Source of the DNA: Actinomadura sp. J1-007
GTDB lineage: Bacteria; Actinomycetota; Actinomycetes; Streptosporangiales; Streptosporangiaceae
Direction of reading: 5' to 3'
NCBI RefSeq assembly: GCF_009793335.1
Contig: NZ_WING01000003.1
Span: 620,001-684,000, forward strand
Length of the DNA: 64,000 nt
Shown here: in pieces, positions 27,631-36,595 of the stretch
Numbering within the stretch: the stretch's first letter is position 1
Layout: the number at the start of each line of letters is the position of its first letter
Position numbers and translations under genes: made by a program
Notes under the pieces: generated by a model
The model's input: only the letters and a program-made list of their open reading frames with translations
Database searches by the model: none
Told to the model about the DNA's origin: nothing

Positions 27631-28491
27631 TCAGCTCGCCTCCACCAGGCGGACGCGGCTCATCAGCCGTTCGAGCCGGGCGTCCGTCCCGCTGCCCGGC
27701 CGCGGGTTGTGCAGCACCAGCGAGTGCCCCGGCCGGTCGGCGAGCGGCAGCAGCGTGGCCTCGAACACCAGCCGCCCCGCCTCCGGGTGCTCGACCGCCT
27801 TGACCGCCTGGGCGTCCGCGGCCACCTCGTGCCGGGCCCACAGCTCGCCGAACTCCGGGCTCGCCGCGGTCAGGTCGGCGACCAGCCGGTCGAACTCCGG
27901 GTCGTCCGGGTAGCGGGCCGCGTCGGCGCGGAACCGGGCGACGACGCCGGGCGCGGCCTCGGCCCACGCCGCGTGCTGCGCCCGGTAGCGGGCGTTGGTG
28001 AAGAACGAGACCAGGCAGTTGTGGTCGTCGTCGCCGTACCCGAACACCGCCCGCGCCGCGTCGTTGATCGCGACGAAGTTCCAGTGCCGGTCGCGCACGT
28101 ACGCGGGGCGCGGCAGCCAGGCGTCCAGGACGCGCCGCAGCTCCGGGGTGATCGGCACGGCCGGTCCCGCCTCGGCGCGCGGCGGGTTCAGCCCGGCCAG
28201 CAGGTAGAGGTGCTCGCGCTCGGCCGCGTCCAGGCGCAGGGCCCGCGCGACCGCGTCAAGCACCGCGCCGGAGACCTTGATGTCGCGGCCCTGCTCCAGC
28301 CACGTGTACCAGGACACCCCGACCCCGGCGAGCACCGCGACCTCCTCGCGGCGCAGCCCGGGGGTGCGGCGCCGCCCGGCGTCCGGCATGCCGACGTCGG
28401 CGGGCGCGAGCCGCGCCCGCCGGCCGCGCAGGAAGTCGCGCAGCTCCTCGCGGCGCCGGTCACGGGAGGTCGCGGGGGTGTCAGTGGTCAT
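27631..28491 (-). CDS. XRE-family regulator with MmyB-like ligand domain
   Basis: 286 aa. The helix-turn-helix at about residues 40-95 reads RRTPGLRREEVAVLAGVGVSWYTWLEQGRD, the signature of this actinobacterial family. The C-terminal domain (about 110-280) has the MmyB-like PAS-type ligand fold, with WNFVAINDAARAVFG and a C-terminal LEATLLPLADRPGHSLVLHNP-like stretch (here FEATLLPLADRPG). These regulators commonly control neighbouring oxidoreductases or hydrolases. The nearest candidates are the alpha/beta hydrolase upstream on the same strand and the reductase pair. ATG at 28491. Confidence 0.88.
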   Translation of the reverse strand: MTTDTPATSRDRRREELRDFLRGRRARLAPADVGMPDAGRRRTPGLRREEVAVLAGVGVSWYTWLEQGRDIKVSGAVLDAVARALRLDAAEREHLYLLAGLNPPRAEAGPAVPITPELRRVLDAWLPRPAYVRDRHWNFVAINDAARAVFGYGDDDHNCLVSFFTNARYRAQHAAWAEAAPGVVARFRADAARYPDDPEFDRLVADLTAASPEFGELWARHEVAADAQAVKAVEHPEAGRLVFEATLLPLADRPGHSLVLHNPRPGSGTDARLERLMSRVRLVEAS

Positions 28492-28546
28492 GGCCCCACG
28501 ATACGGCCGCCGGGCGGTGCGCCCGCGGCGCGCTCCGGGCGGGGCG

Positions 28547-29362
28547 CTACGCCGAGGCGCTGGCGGTGCCGGTGCGGGCCGGTCCGGGCTCGCTGCCCGC
28601 CAGGATGATCTTCGCGACGAGCTCGGGGTCGTCCCCCATCGGGACGTGGCCGCAGCGCGGCAGCGGCAGGTGCTCGGCCTGCGGCACGAACTTCCGGGCG
28701 ACCCGCGCCTGGTAGGGCGGCAGCACCATGTCGCGGCGCGCCCAGGCGATCGTGACGGGGACGTCCTCCGGGACGGTGCCGCGGAACGGCGCGCCCGCGG
28801 CGAGGAACCGCAGCAGCGTCGTCCGGGCGCGGAGCAGGCCGCGGAAGTCGCCGAGGGCGCGTTCGGGGTCGGCCGCCGCGGGCCGGTTGTTGATCCAGAA
28901 GAACAGCATGGCGCGGCCCGCCCGGGTCGCCGTCAGCGGCTTGGCGAGGGGCGCGAGCACGGTCGCGGCGCCCATGACGGTGCCGAACAGCCCGCACGTG
29001 TAGACGAAGTCGGCGTAGGAGTACCAGAACCCGCCCGGCGACAGCGCCGTCACGCTGCGCACCGCCCCGGCCTCGGCGAGTTCGAGGGCGAACCGCCCGC
29101 CGATCGAGTTCCCGGCGACGTGGGGGCGGTCGAGCCGCAGCGCGTCGAACAGGGCGAGCAGCTCGTCCCGCATGGCCTGCGGCGCGGACCGGCCACGGGT
29201 GTCCAGGCGCGGGGACTCGCCGTGCCCCGGCAGGTCCACCAGGATGAGCTCGCGGTGCGGGGCGAGCCGGTCCACGACCGGGTACCACGCCTGCCTCCGG
29301 TGGGCGATCCCGTGCAGGAGGACCAGGGGCTCGCCCGATCCGATGCGCTCGTACGCCAGCAT
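28547..29362 (-). CDS. Alpha/beta-fold hydrolase
   Basis: 271 aa. HGIAHRRQAW is the oxyanion-side motif, VAGNSIGGRFAL the nucleophile elbow (Ser), and CGHVPMGDDPE the catalytic His region. The family spans esterases, lactonases and epoxide hydrolases. The substrate is unknown. ATG at 29362. It is divergent from the membrane protein that precedes the ABC importer, and the shared 173-bp region contains an inverted repeat GCGTTTG-N12-CAAACGC at 29459-29484. Confidence 0.85.
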   Translation of the reverse strand: MLAYERIGSGEPLVLLHGIAHRRQAWYPVVDRLAPHRELILVDLPGHGESPRLDTRGRSAPQAMRDELLALFDALRLDRPHVAGNSIGGRFALELAEAGAVRSVTALSPGGFWYSYADFVYTCGLFGTVMGAATVLAPLAKPLTATRAGRAMLFFWINNRPAAADPERALGDFRGLLRARTTLLRFLAAGAPFRGTVPEDVPVTIAWARRDMVLPPYQARVARKFVPQAEHLPLPRCGHVPMGDDPELVAKIILAGSEPGPARTGTASASA

Positions 29363-29458
29363 CCCGTCCCCGCTCTCCCTCGCCCGCGCTGCCCGACGAC
29401 CGAACTCTTCCGTCCGGGCGGGCGCGGCGATACGGCGCCGGGGCAGGACTCCGCGCGG

Positions 29459-29484
29459 GCGTTTGGCAGGCGCCTCACAAACGC
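29459..29484. promoter_or_regulatory. Inverted repeat in a divergent promoter region
   Basis: GCGTTTG (29459-29465) and CAAACGC (29478-29484) are perfect 7-bp arms with 12 bp between, an operator-like arrangement between the hydrolase and the importer cluster. No regulator can be named. Confidence 0.35.
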
Positions 29485-29535
29485 CGCGCGGGGGTCCCCG
29501 CGGGGGTATCGGAAGGGCCCTCTAGGCTGGCGGTC

Positions 29536-30135
29536 GTGACGGGTCCCGGGGCGACGCTGCCGCGATGCGCGCGAGGCGCGTTCCTCGCCGCCGTGTGCAC
29601 CCTGCTGTCGCTCGGCGGGCACGTCCTCGGCGGGGCCGGCGACTGCTGCGTCCCGCCGTGGCAGGCCGTCGCCGTCACCGGCGCCGTGGTCGGCGCGCTG
29701 TGCGTCGCGCTCGCGCGGCGGATGATGTCGTTCCGCCGGATCCTGGCCGTGGTGGGCTGGGCGCAGGTCGCGTTCCACTTCTCGTTCACCGTGGCCGCGC
29801 CGGGCCCCGGGCACCACATGGGCGCCCCGGCGCCCGGAGCCGCGGGCGGCGTCGCGGGCCCGTTCGCGATGGGCCCGTCGATGCTCGCCGGGCACGCCCT
29901 CGCCGCGGTCGCCGCCGCCGTGCTGCTCGCCGGCGCCGAACGGGCGCTGTGGTGGCTGTGCGGGGCGGTCTTCGCCGTCGCGTTCGCCCGGCTCCTCACG
30001 CGTCCCGCGCCGGTCCGCCGCGCACCCTGGACCGTGGTCGTCCAGGACGATCCCGCGCCGCGCCTCGGCGTCGTGCTCGCGCGGTCCGTACGGCGGAGGG
30101 GACCGCCGGCCGCGCCTTCGCACGCCGTGGCCTGA
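29536..30135 (+). CDS. Small membrane protein preceding an ABC importer
   Basis: 199 aa, unrecognised. There are about four to five hydrophobic segments (AAVCTLLSLGGHVLGG, AVAVTGAVVGALCVAL, FRRILAVVGWAQVAFHFSF, SMLAGHALAAVAAAVLL, WWLCGAVFAVAFARL). A loop has adjacent histidines (GPGHHMGAP), and a DCC pair follows the first segment, a pattern that could bind a metal ion. GTG start at 29536. It lies 93 bp upstream of the lipoprotein gene on the same strand, so a shared role in metal or cofactor uptake is possible, but only by context. Confidence 0.6.
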   Translation: MTGPGATLPRCARGAFLAAVCTLLSLGGHVLGGAGDCCVPPWQAVAVTGAVVGALCVALARRMMSFRRILAVVGWAQVAFHFSFTVAAPGPGHHMGAPAPGAAGGVAGPFAMGPSMLAGHALAAVAAAVLLAGAERALWWLCGAVFAVAFARLLTRPAPVRRAPWTVVVQDDPAPRLGVVLARSVRRRGPPAAPSHAVA

Positions 30136-30228
30136 ACCCGCCTCCCCTCCGCGTTCCCGAACGGGGCCGGCGGGCGGTCCGCGTGCGCCCGCACGCCATC
30201 GACCACCGGTTCCTCCAAGGGATTCCCC

Positions 30229-31326
30229 ATGTCTGTACGCACACCAGCGCGGCGCGCCCTGCTCTCCGCGTGCGCCGCCGCGACGCTCGCCGCGCTCGCC
30301 GCCGCCTCCGGATGCTCGTCCGGGTCGGCGGCGGAGGGCGACACCGGGACGCGGCCCTCCGCCGCGCCCGGTCCGACGTCGTACCCGCTCACGATCACCA
30401 ACTGCGGGCAGAAGGTGACGTTCACCCGCCCGCCGCGCCGCGTCCTCATCCTGAACGGCACGTCCGTCGCCGAGGTGGAGAGCGTGATCCTCCTCGGCCT
30501 GCAACGCTCCGTGCTCGCCAACGCCCAGTCCTACGGGGTGTCGGACGACCCGTCCATGGTCGCCGCGATCAGGGCGCTGCCGAGGCGCGGGCTCACCATG
30601 AACAAGAACTTCGAGGTCCCCGCCGAGCAGGTGCTCGCCGCGAAGCCCGACCTCGTGCTGTCCACGTGGTCGGGCGGGTTCGATCCGAAGCGCGGGCTCG
30701 CGACCCGCGAGCAGCTCGCGGCGGCCGGTGCCGCGACGCTCGTCAACCCGGTGAACTGCGCGTACGGCAAGCCCGGCGCGTCGCGGGCCGAGCGCGACGC
30801 GTACGAGGCGCTGTCGATCGAGTCGTCGCATGAGTTCCTGACGCTGCTCGGCAAGGTCTTCGACGTCCAGCGCAAGGCGGCGCAGGTCACCGCGGACCTG
30901 CGGCGGCGCGTGGACGCGGTGCGGGCGCGGACCTCGGCCGGGCCCAGGCCGAAGGTGCTGATCGCCTACCCGGGCATGTCGATGATGAACGCCAACGGGC
31001 TGCCCGCCGTGATGACCGGCCGCATCACCGACGACGTGATCAAGGCGGCCGGGGGCGTCAACGCGTTCGCGGGGCGCTCGCGCGACATGACCAGCACGCT
31101 CAGCAAGGAGCAGCTCGCCGCCGCGCAGGTGGACGTGCTCGCCGTCGGGGCGTTCGAGCCGCGCGAGGACCCGGCGGCGGAGGCGCGGAAGCTGTTCGCC
31201 GCCTACCCGCAGTGGAAGGCGTCGCGGACGAAGCGCTACGTCACCGTCGCCGACGGCGTCTTCCTCGGCCCGCTCAACGCCGCGGCCGTCGAGAAGCTCG
31301 CCGGGGCGGTGCGGTCCCATGGCTGA
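30229..31326 (+). CDS. Lipoprotein substrate-binding protein of a BtuF/FecB-type importer
   Basis: 365 aa. A basic N-terminus and hydrophobic core end in a lipobox AASGC at about residue 29, so the protein is lipid-anchored outside the membrane. The body is the two-lobed helical-backbone binding fold with the opening RVLILNGTSVAEVESVILLGL. It is expected to capture an iron-siderophore, cobalamin or similar chelate, and the ligand cannot be told from sequence. ATG at 30229 with AAGGGA upstream. The last codons overlap the permease start by 8 bp. Confidence 0.88.
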   Translation: MSVRTPARRALLSACAAATLAALAAASGCSSGSAAEGDTGTRPSAAPGPTSYPLTITNCGQKVTFTRPPRRVLILNGTSVAEVESVILLGLQRSVLANAQSYGVSDDPSMVAAIRALPRRGLTMNKNFEVPAEQVLAAKPDLVLSTWSGGFDPKRGLATREQLAAAGAATLVNPVNCAYGKPGASRAERDAYEALSIESSHEFLTLLGKVFDVQRKAAQVTADLRRRVDAVRARTSAGPRPKVLIAYPGMSMMNANGLPAVMTGRITDDVIKAAGGVNAFAGRSRDMTSTLSKEQLAAAQVDVLAVGAFEPREDPAAEARKLFAAYPQWKASRTKRYVTVADGVFLGPLNAAAVEKLAGAVRSHG

Positions 31327-32380
31327 GGCCCGCGCGGGGCGGGGCCCGCACCTGGTGTCGGGGCGGGCGACCGGCCTGCTGCTCGCGGTGCTCGCCGCCG
31401 CGCTCGTCCTGGTGTCGGTCGCGGCGGTCTCGATCGGGTCGGTGAACCTCCCGGTCGGCGCCGTGTGGAGGGTCGTCGGCGCGCACCTCACCGGGTCGGC
31501 GTCCCCGGACCCGCTGCGCGACCAGGTCATCTGGGACCTGCGGGCGCCGCGCGTGCTGGTGGCGGCGCTCGCCGGGGCGGGGCTGAGCGTCGCGGGCGTC
31601 GCGTTCCAGGCGCTCGTCCGCAACCCGCTCGCCGACCCGTACATCCTCGGCGTCTCGTCCGGGGCGTCGCTCGGCGCGGTGCTGGTCGTGTCGTCCGGGG
31701 CGACGGCGTTCGGCGGGCTCGGCGTCACGGGCGCGGCGTTCACGACCGCGCTGCTGACCGTCGTCGCGGTGTACGTCCTCGCGCAGCGCGGCGGACGGCT
31801 GCTGGACTCGCGGCTCGTCCTCGCGGGCGTCGCGATCGGCTACCTGTGCACGGCCGCGACGAGCTACGTGCAGCTCCAGGTGAACCCGACCGAGCTGCAC
31901 GGGCTGATGTTCTGGCTGATGGGCAGCGTCGCGGGCGCGACGTGGCCCGACCTCGGCCTGCCCGCCGCCGTGATCGCGGTGTGCGCGGCGTTCCTGCTGC
32001 CGCAGGGCCGCAACCTGAACGCGCTGATGGCCGGGGAGGACGCGGCGGCCGGGCTCGGCACGTCCGTGCGGACGCTGCGGATCGCGCTGCTGGTCGTCGG
32101 GTCGCTGCTCACCGCGACGGCGGTCAGCGTCGTCGGCGGGATCGGGTTCGTCGGGCTGATGGTGCCGCACGCGACCCGGTTCGCGGTCGGCGCCGACCAC
32201 CGGCGGGTGCTGCCGGTCGCGACGCTGCTCGGCGCGGTGTTCCTCGTCGCGGTCGACATCGCGGCGCGCACCGCGGACCGGCCGAACGAGCTGCCCATCG
32301 GGATCTTCACGACGGGCCTCGGGGTGCCGTTCTTCCTGTGGCTGCTGCGGCGCCGCGCGAGCGCGGGGAGCGAGGGCTGA
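31319..32380 (+). CDS. FecCD/BtuC-type ABC permease
   Basis: 353 aa with about ten membrane helices. Signature stretches are LRAPRVLVAALAGAGLSVAGVAFQALVRNPLADP-like text (LAGAGLSVAG and NPLADPYILGVSSGAS), GLAFW-type MFWLMGSVAG, and the cytoplasmic coupling block DAAAGLGTSVRTLR with GGIGFVGLMVPH. It forms the dimeric channel of a chelate importer. It overlaps both neighbours (31319-31326 and TGATG at 32380), giving a strict operon. Confidence 0.92.
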   Translation: MAEARAGRGPHLVSGRATGLLLAVLAAALVLVSVAAVSIGSVNLPVGAVWRVVGAHLTGSASPDPLRDQVIWDLRAPRVLVAALAGAGLSVAGVAFQALVRNPLADPYILGVSSGASLGAVLVVSSGATAFGGLGVTGAAFTTALLTVVAVYVLAQRGGRLLDSRLVLAGVAIGYLCTAATSYVQLQVNPTELHGLMFWLMGSVAGATWPDLGLPAAVIAVCAAFLLPQGRNLNALMAGEDAAAGLGTSVRTLRIALLVVGSLLTATAVSVVGGIGFVGLMVPHATRFAVGADHRRVLPVATLLGAVFLVAVDIAARTADRPNELPIGIFTTGLGVPFFLWLLRRRASAGSEG

Positions 32381-33147
32381 TGCGGCTCGTGCTCGCGGGG
32401 GTCACCGCGGAGATCGAGGGGACCGCGATCGTGTCGGACGCCGACCTGGTCGCCGAGCCCGGCGCGTTCGTCGGACTGATCGGGCCGAACGGCAGCGGCA
32501 AGTCGACGCTGCTGCGGACCGTCTACCGGTCGCTCCGCCCGTCCGCCGGGGCCGTCACGCTGGACGGCGACGACCTGTGGCGGATGCGGGCGCGGGACGC
32601 GGCGCGGCGGCGCGCGGTCGTCACCCAGCACGGCGACCTGTCCGGCGAGTTCTCGGCGGCCGAGGTCGTCGCGATGGGCCGCGCACCGCACAAGGGCGTC
32701 CTCGAACGCGAGAACGCCGCCGACCGCGCCATCGTCGCCGAGTCGCTGGAGCGGGTGGCCATGGGCGGCGCGGCCGACCGGCTGTTCTCCACGCTGTCGG
32801 GCGGCGAGCGCCAGCGCGTCCTGCTCGCGCGGGCGCTCGCGCAGCGCGCGCCGCTGCTCGTGCTGGACGAGCCGACGAACCACCTGGACGTCCGGGCGCG
32901 GCTCGGCCTGCTCGACCTGATCCGGTCGCTCGGGCTGACGGTGCTCGCCGCGTTGCACGACCTGGACCACGCCGCCGCCTACTGCGACCACGTGGTCGTG
33001 CTGGAACGCGGCGCGGTGCGGGCGGCGGGCCCGCCCCTGGAGGTGCTGACCCCGGAGTTCGTCGCCGAGGTGTTCGGGGTGCGCGCCCACATCGGCGCGC
33101 ACCCGATCACCGGCCGCCCCCACATCGCGGTCGCGTCGCTCGGGTAG
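32380..33147 (+). CDS. FepC/BtuD-type ABC ATPase
   Basis: 255 aa. Walker A is GPNGSGKST, signature LSGGERQRVLLARAL, Walker B LLVLDEPTNHLD, and H-loop LAALHDLDHA. It drives the preceding permease. The N-terminus is short, starting directly at MRLVLAGVTAEIEG. The ATG at 32380 shares a base with the permease stop. No metal- or cobalamin-responsive site (IdeR box, B12 riboswitch) was seen upstream of the operon. Confidence 0.93.
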   Translation: MRLVLAGVTAEIEGTAIVSDADLVAEPGAFVGLIGPNGSGKSTLLRTVYRSLRPSAGAVTLDGDDLWRMRARDAARRRAVVTQHGDLSGEFSAAEVVAMGRAPHKGVLERENAADRAIVAESLERVAMGGAADRLFSTLSGGERQRVLLARALAQRAPLLVLDEPTNHLDVRARLGLLDLIRSLGLTVLAALHDLDHAAAYCDHVVVLERGAVRAAGPPLEVLTPEFVAEVFGVRAHIGAHPITGRPHIAVASLG

Positions 33148-33156
33148 CGGGCGTTC

Positions 33157-33204
33157 CAGGTGACGGCCGCCGGCGGTCGCCTGAGCGGTCTCGGTCTCGG
33201 TCTC
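33157..33204. terminator. Possible terminator with GGTCTC triplet repeat
   Basis: 8-bp stem CAGGTGAC / GTCGCCTG (one G-U pair) at 33157-33183, followed by three tandem copies of GGTCTC at 33187-33204, between convergent stops. Confidence 0.35.
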
Positions 33205-33222
33205 GGCCTTGGCCGGTGCCGT

Positions 33223-34437
33223 TCAGGCGACCGTGCCCTCGGCGCGTAGGCGCGCGATGGTGTCCGCGTCGAGGCCCAGCTCGGCGAGGACCGCGTCGGT
33301 GTGCGCGCCGAGCGCGGGCACCGGGCCCATGCGGGCCTCGACGTCGGCGAACGTGATCGGCGGCAGGATCGCGCGCAGCGCGCCGACCGGCGAGCCCACC
33401 TCCCGCCACCGGTCCCGGCCGCTGAGGACGGGGTGCGCGACGAGGCCGTGGCCGTCGTTCAGCGACGCGTTGGGGACGCCCGCCTCGTCCAGCCGGCGCA
33501 GCAGCTCGTCGCGGCCCATCCGGGACGTCGCCGCGGAGACGGCGGCGTCGACCTTCTCGCGGTTGCGGACGCGGGCGACGTTCGTGGCGTACTCCGGATC
33601 GGTGACGAGGTCCGGCCGGCCGAGGACGCCGGTGGCGAGCGCCGCCCAGCCCCGGTCGTTCTGCACGCCGATCACGACGTCGGCGCCGTCCGCGGTCGGG
33701 TACCGGTCGTACGGGGCGATGACCGGGTGGCCGAGCGTCGCGCGCGGCGGCGGGGAGCCGGTGTAGATCGTGGTGTACATGGCCTGGCCCATCCACTCGG
33801 CGACCGCGTCGAACATCGCGACCTCGACCGCCGCGCCCTCCCCCGTCGTGCCGCGCCGGACGAGCGCGGCGAGCGCGCCGGAGAACGCGTACATCCCGGC
33901 GGCGATGTCGGCGAGCGGCGAGCCCGCCTTGACCGGCGTCTCGGGCGTGCCGGTGACGGAGACCAGCCCCGCCTCGGCCTGCACGAGCATGTCGTACGCG
34001 CGCTTGTCGCGGTACGGGCCGCGCGACCCGTACCCGGACATGTCGATCACGATGAGGCGCGGGTCGCGGGCGCGCAGCTCCGCGGCGCCGAAGCCGAGCC
34101 GGAGGGCGGCGCCGGGCGCGAGGTTCTGCACGAACACGTCGGCGCGGGCGACCAGGTCGCGCAGGACCGCGCGCCCCTCGTCCCGTTTCAGGTCGAGCGC
34201 GACGGACTCCTTGGACCGGTTGAGCCAGGCGAAGTGCGTGCCGAGCCCGCCGCGCACCGCGCTGTCGTACGCGCGGGCGAAGTCGCCGCCGTCCGGCCGC
34301 TCGACCTTGACGACGCGGGCGCCGAGGTCGGCGAGCTGGCGGGTGGCGAACGGCGCGGCGACGGCCTGTTCGAGGGCGACGACGGTGATCCCCGCCAGGG
34401 GCGGGGGCCCGGGGACGGCCGGGTTCGGGGGGAGCAT
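33223..34437 (-). CDS. CaiB/BaiF class III CoA-transferase
   Basis: 404 aa. Family markers are LAGITVVALEQAVAAPFATRQLADLGARVVKVERP at the N-terminus, FAWLNRSKESVALDLK, and the nucleophile Asp in KRAYDMLVQAEAGLVS. It exchanges CoA between carboxylic acids, often succinyl-CoA as donor. It follows an acyl-CoA dehydrogenase with a 4-bp gap, so activation of an acid and its oxidation are probably consecutive steps. The acid is not identifiable. ATG at 34437. Confidence 0.9.
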   Translation of the reverse strand: MLPPNPAVPGPPPLAGITVVALEQAVAAPFATRQLADLGARVVKVERPDGGDFARAYDSAVRGGLGTHFAWLNRSKESVALDLKRDEGRAVLRDLVARADVFVQNLAPGAALRLGFGAAELRARDPRLIVIDMSGYGSRGPYRDKRAYDMLVQAEAGLVSVTGTPETPVKAGSPLADIAAGMYAFSGALAALVRRGTTGEGAAVEVAMFDAVAEWMGQAMYTTIYTGSPPPRATLGHPVIAPYDRYPTADGADVVIGVQNDRGWAALATGVLGRPDLVTDPEYATNVARVRNREKVDAAVSAATSRMGRDELLRRLDEAGVPNASLNDGHGLVAHPVLSGRDRWREVGSPVGALRAILPPITFADVEARMGPVPALGAHTDAVLAELGLDADTIARLRAEGTVA

Positions 34438-34441
34438 CCGG

Positions 34442-35620
34442 TCAGCCCTCCAGCAGCCTGCGGCCGACGATCATCTTCTGGATGTCGGCGGTGCCCTCGC
34501 CGATCAGCAGCATGGGCGCCTCCCGGTAGAGCCGCTCGATCTCGTACTCCTTGGAGTAGCCGTAGCCGCCGTGGATGCGGAACGAGTCCTCGACCACCTC
34601 CTTGCAGTACTCGCTGGCGAGGTACTTGGCCATGCCCGCTTCGAGGTCGTTGCGCTCGCCGGAGTCCTTGCGGCGGGCGGCCATCACCATCATCTGGTGC
34701 GCCGCCTCGACCTTCGTCGCCATCTCCGCGAGGCGGAACAGCACCGCCTGGTGCTCCGCGATCGGCCTGCCGAACGCCTCGCGCCGCCGGGCGTACGCGA
34801 GTCCCAGCTCGTACGCGCGGCGGGCCACGCCGCAGCCGCGCGCCGCCACGTTCACGCGGCCGACCTCGACGCCGTCCATCATCTGGTAGAAGCCCCGGCC
34901 GGTCGCGCCGCCCAGGACCTGCGCGGCGGGGATCCGGAAGCCGTCGAACAGCAGCTCGGTCGTGTCGACGCCCTTGTAGCCCATCTTCTCGATCTTCCCG
35001 GGGACGGTCAGGCCCGGCGCGACCTCGCCGAACCCGGGCTCCTTGTCCACCAGGAACGTCGTCATGCCCTTGTGGCCCGCCGCCGGGTCCGTCTTGACGA
35101 GGACGGCGACGAGGTTGGCCGAGCCGCCGTTGGTCAGCCACATCTTCTGCCCGTCGATCACGTAGCCGCCGTCGCCGTCGGGCACGGCGCGGGTCCGGAT
35201 GGCCGACACGTCCGAGCCGCAGCCCGGCTCCGACATGGAGAACGCGCCCCGGACCTCGCCCGCGGCCATCTTCGGCAGGTAGTGCGCCTTCTGCTCCTCG
35301 GTGCCGTGGTGGGCGACCATCCACGCGACGATGAAGTGCGTGTTGACGATCCCGGAGACGCTCATCCAGCCGCGCGACAGCTCCTCGACGGCGAGGGCGT
35401 AGGTCAGCAGCGACTCCCCGAGCCCGCCGTACTCCTCGCCGATCATCAGCCCGAACAGGCCGAGGTCCCTCATCCCGTCGACGATCGCCTGCGGGTACTC
35501 GTCGGCGTGCTCCAGTTCGGTCGCGACCGGGAGGATCTCCTTGTCCACGAACGAGCGGACCGTCGCGACGATCTCCCGCTGCTCCCGCGACAGCCCGTAC
35601 GTCTGCTGCAACCTGCTCAA
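34442..35620 (-). CDS. Acyl-CoA dehydrogenase
   Basis: 392 aa FAD enzyme. Visible are FSMSEPGCGSDVSAI (FAD/substrate signature), QKMWLTNGG, and IGEGTADIQKMIVGRRL near the C-terminus, where the Glu of GEGT is the usual catalytic base. TTG at 35620 is the best start: AAGG lies 8-9 nt upstream, the residues then run LSRLQQTYGLSREQ as in homologues, and no ATG/GTG is in frame nearby. First gene of an operon with the CaiB transferase. The upstream region carries the candidate operator at 35665. Confidence 0.88.
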   Translation of the reverse strand: MSRLQQTYGLSREQREIVATVRSFVDKEILPVATELEHADEYPQAIVDGMRDLGLFGLMIGEEYGGLGESLLTYALAVEELSRGWMSVSGIVNTHFIVAWMVAHHGTEEQKAHYLPKMAAGEVRGAFSMSEPGCGSDVSAIRTRAVPDGDGGYVIDGQKMWLTNGGSANLVAVLVKTDPAAGHKGMTTFLVDKEPGFGEVAPGLTVPGKIEKMGYKGVDTTELLFDGFRIPAAQVLGGATGRGFYQMMDGVEVGRVNVAARGCGVARRAYELGLAYARRREAFGRPIAEHQAVLFRLAEMATKVEAAHQMMVMAARRKDSGERNDLEAGMAKYLASEYCKEVVEDSFRIHGGYGYSKEYEIERLYREAPMLLIGEGTADIQKMIVGRRLLEG

Positions 35621-35664
35621 GTCCTCACCCTTCCCGGATGGCCGCGTCGAGTCCGGGCGTGCAA

Positions 35665-35683
35665 ATTTTTTATACGATATGAG
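35665..35683. promoter_or_regulatory. Candidate GntR operator upstream of the acyl-CoA dehydrogenase/CaiB operon
   Basis: attttttatacgatatgag is an AT-rich island about 45 bp upstream of the TTG start. On the reverse strand it reads CTCATATCGTATAA, sharing CTCATAT with the site at 49397. Confidence 0.45.
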
Positions 35684-35739
35684 GTTCGGGACCGGGAACG
35701 GAAGGGGCGGCCGATGCCGGCTTCGCCGGGAGGGCGCGG

Positions 35740-36435
35740 TCAGGCGTCCGGGCCCGCCCAGAAGCCCTGCGCCTCCAGGTGGACGACGAGCAGCGCCCCG
35801 GCGTGCCGGATGTGCGTGCGCATCGCCTGCCGCGCCGCTTCGGCGTCGCCGGCCCGGAGCGCGGCGAGCACGAGGTGGTGGTCGTCCACCGACGCCTGGC
35901 TCCAGCCGGGGATGTTGGCGTAGAAGCGGCGCGGCGCGTAGCGGGCGACGAGCTGGAGCAGCCACGCGGTCTTCGGCGATCCGGCCGTCAGGTTGACGGC
36001 CCTGTGGAACCGGTGGTTGGCGCGCTCGATGCCTTCGGGGTCCCCGGCCCTGGACGCCTTCTCCAGCTCCTCCTGGGTCCGGTCGAGCGCGGCGAGCTGC
36101 TCCTCGGTGATCCGTTCGGCGGCCCTGGCGGCCAGCTCGCCCGCGAAGTACGCCTGCGCCTCGAACAGGTCCTGGACGTCCCGCCGGGACAGCGGCGCGG
36201 GCATGAAGCCGCGGCGGGCCTCCAGCGTCACGAAGCCCTCGCCGCGCAGCGACAGCAGCGCCTCGCGGACCGGGGTCACGCTGATCCCGAGGTCGCCCGC
36301 GATCCGTTCCAGCCGCAGGAACTCCCCGTGCCTGACCTGCCCGGACATGATCAGCTCGCGGACGTACGCCGCCACCTCGTCGCTGAGCTGCCGCCGCCTG
36401 CCGAGGGGCCGGTCGCCGGAACGGGCCACAGTCAT
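35740..36435 (-). CDS. GntR-family (FCD) transcriptional regulator
   Basis: 231 aa from the preferred start. An N-terminal winged HTH (LSDEVAAYVRELIMSGQVRHGEFLRLERIAGDLGISVTPVREAL-type text; key block GISVTPVREALLSLRGEGFV) is followed by an all-helical FCD domain with metal-ligand-like ANHRFHRAVN and DDHHLVLAALRAGD. FCD regulators sense carboxylic acids or acyl-CoAs. It sits between two acyl-CoA dehydrogenase units, which are its likely targets. ATG 36435 is preferred because GGGGAG lies 4 nt upstream and a -10-like CATAAT lies at 36471-36466. A GTG at 36465 would add ten residues. Confidence 0.88.
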   Translation of the reverse strand: MTVARSGDRPLGRRRQLSDEVAAYVRELIMSGQVRHGEFLRLERIAGDLGISVTPVREALLSLRGEGFVTLEARRGFMPAPLSRRDVQDLFEAQAYFAGELAARAAERITEEQLAALDRTQEELEKASRAGDPEGIERANHRFHRAVNLTAGSPKTAWLLQLVARYAPRRFYANIPGWSQASVDDHHLVLAALRAGDAEAARQAMRTHIRHAGALLVVHLEAQGFWAGPDA

Positions 36436-36548
36436 CGTCTCCCCAGGGTTCGGCGTGCTCGACACATTATGGAGGGAGGCGGCTCCCGGTACGGCCGTGA
36501 CCGGCGGGGCGCCCCTGCCGAACGCCCGGCTGCCATCGGCATCAAATC

Positions 36549-36561
36549 AAATATATGAAAC
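36549..36561. promoter_or_regulatory. Candidate GntR operator between gntR and acyl-CoA dehydrogenase
   Basis: aaatatatgaaac lies in an AT-rich patch 34 bp upstream of the GTG start at 36596. On the reverse strand it reads GTTTCATATATTT, matching the TCATATATTT of the palindrome at 49397. Confidence 0.4.
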
Positions 36562-36595
36562 ACTCGGTCGCGCCGTCTGTGGGAGGAGAGCGCCC

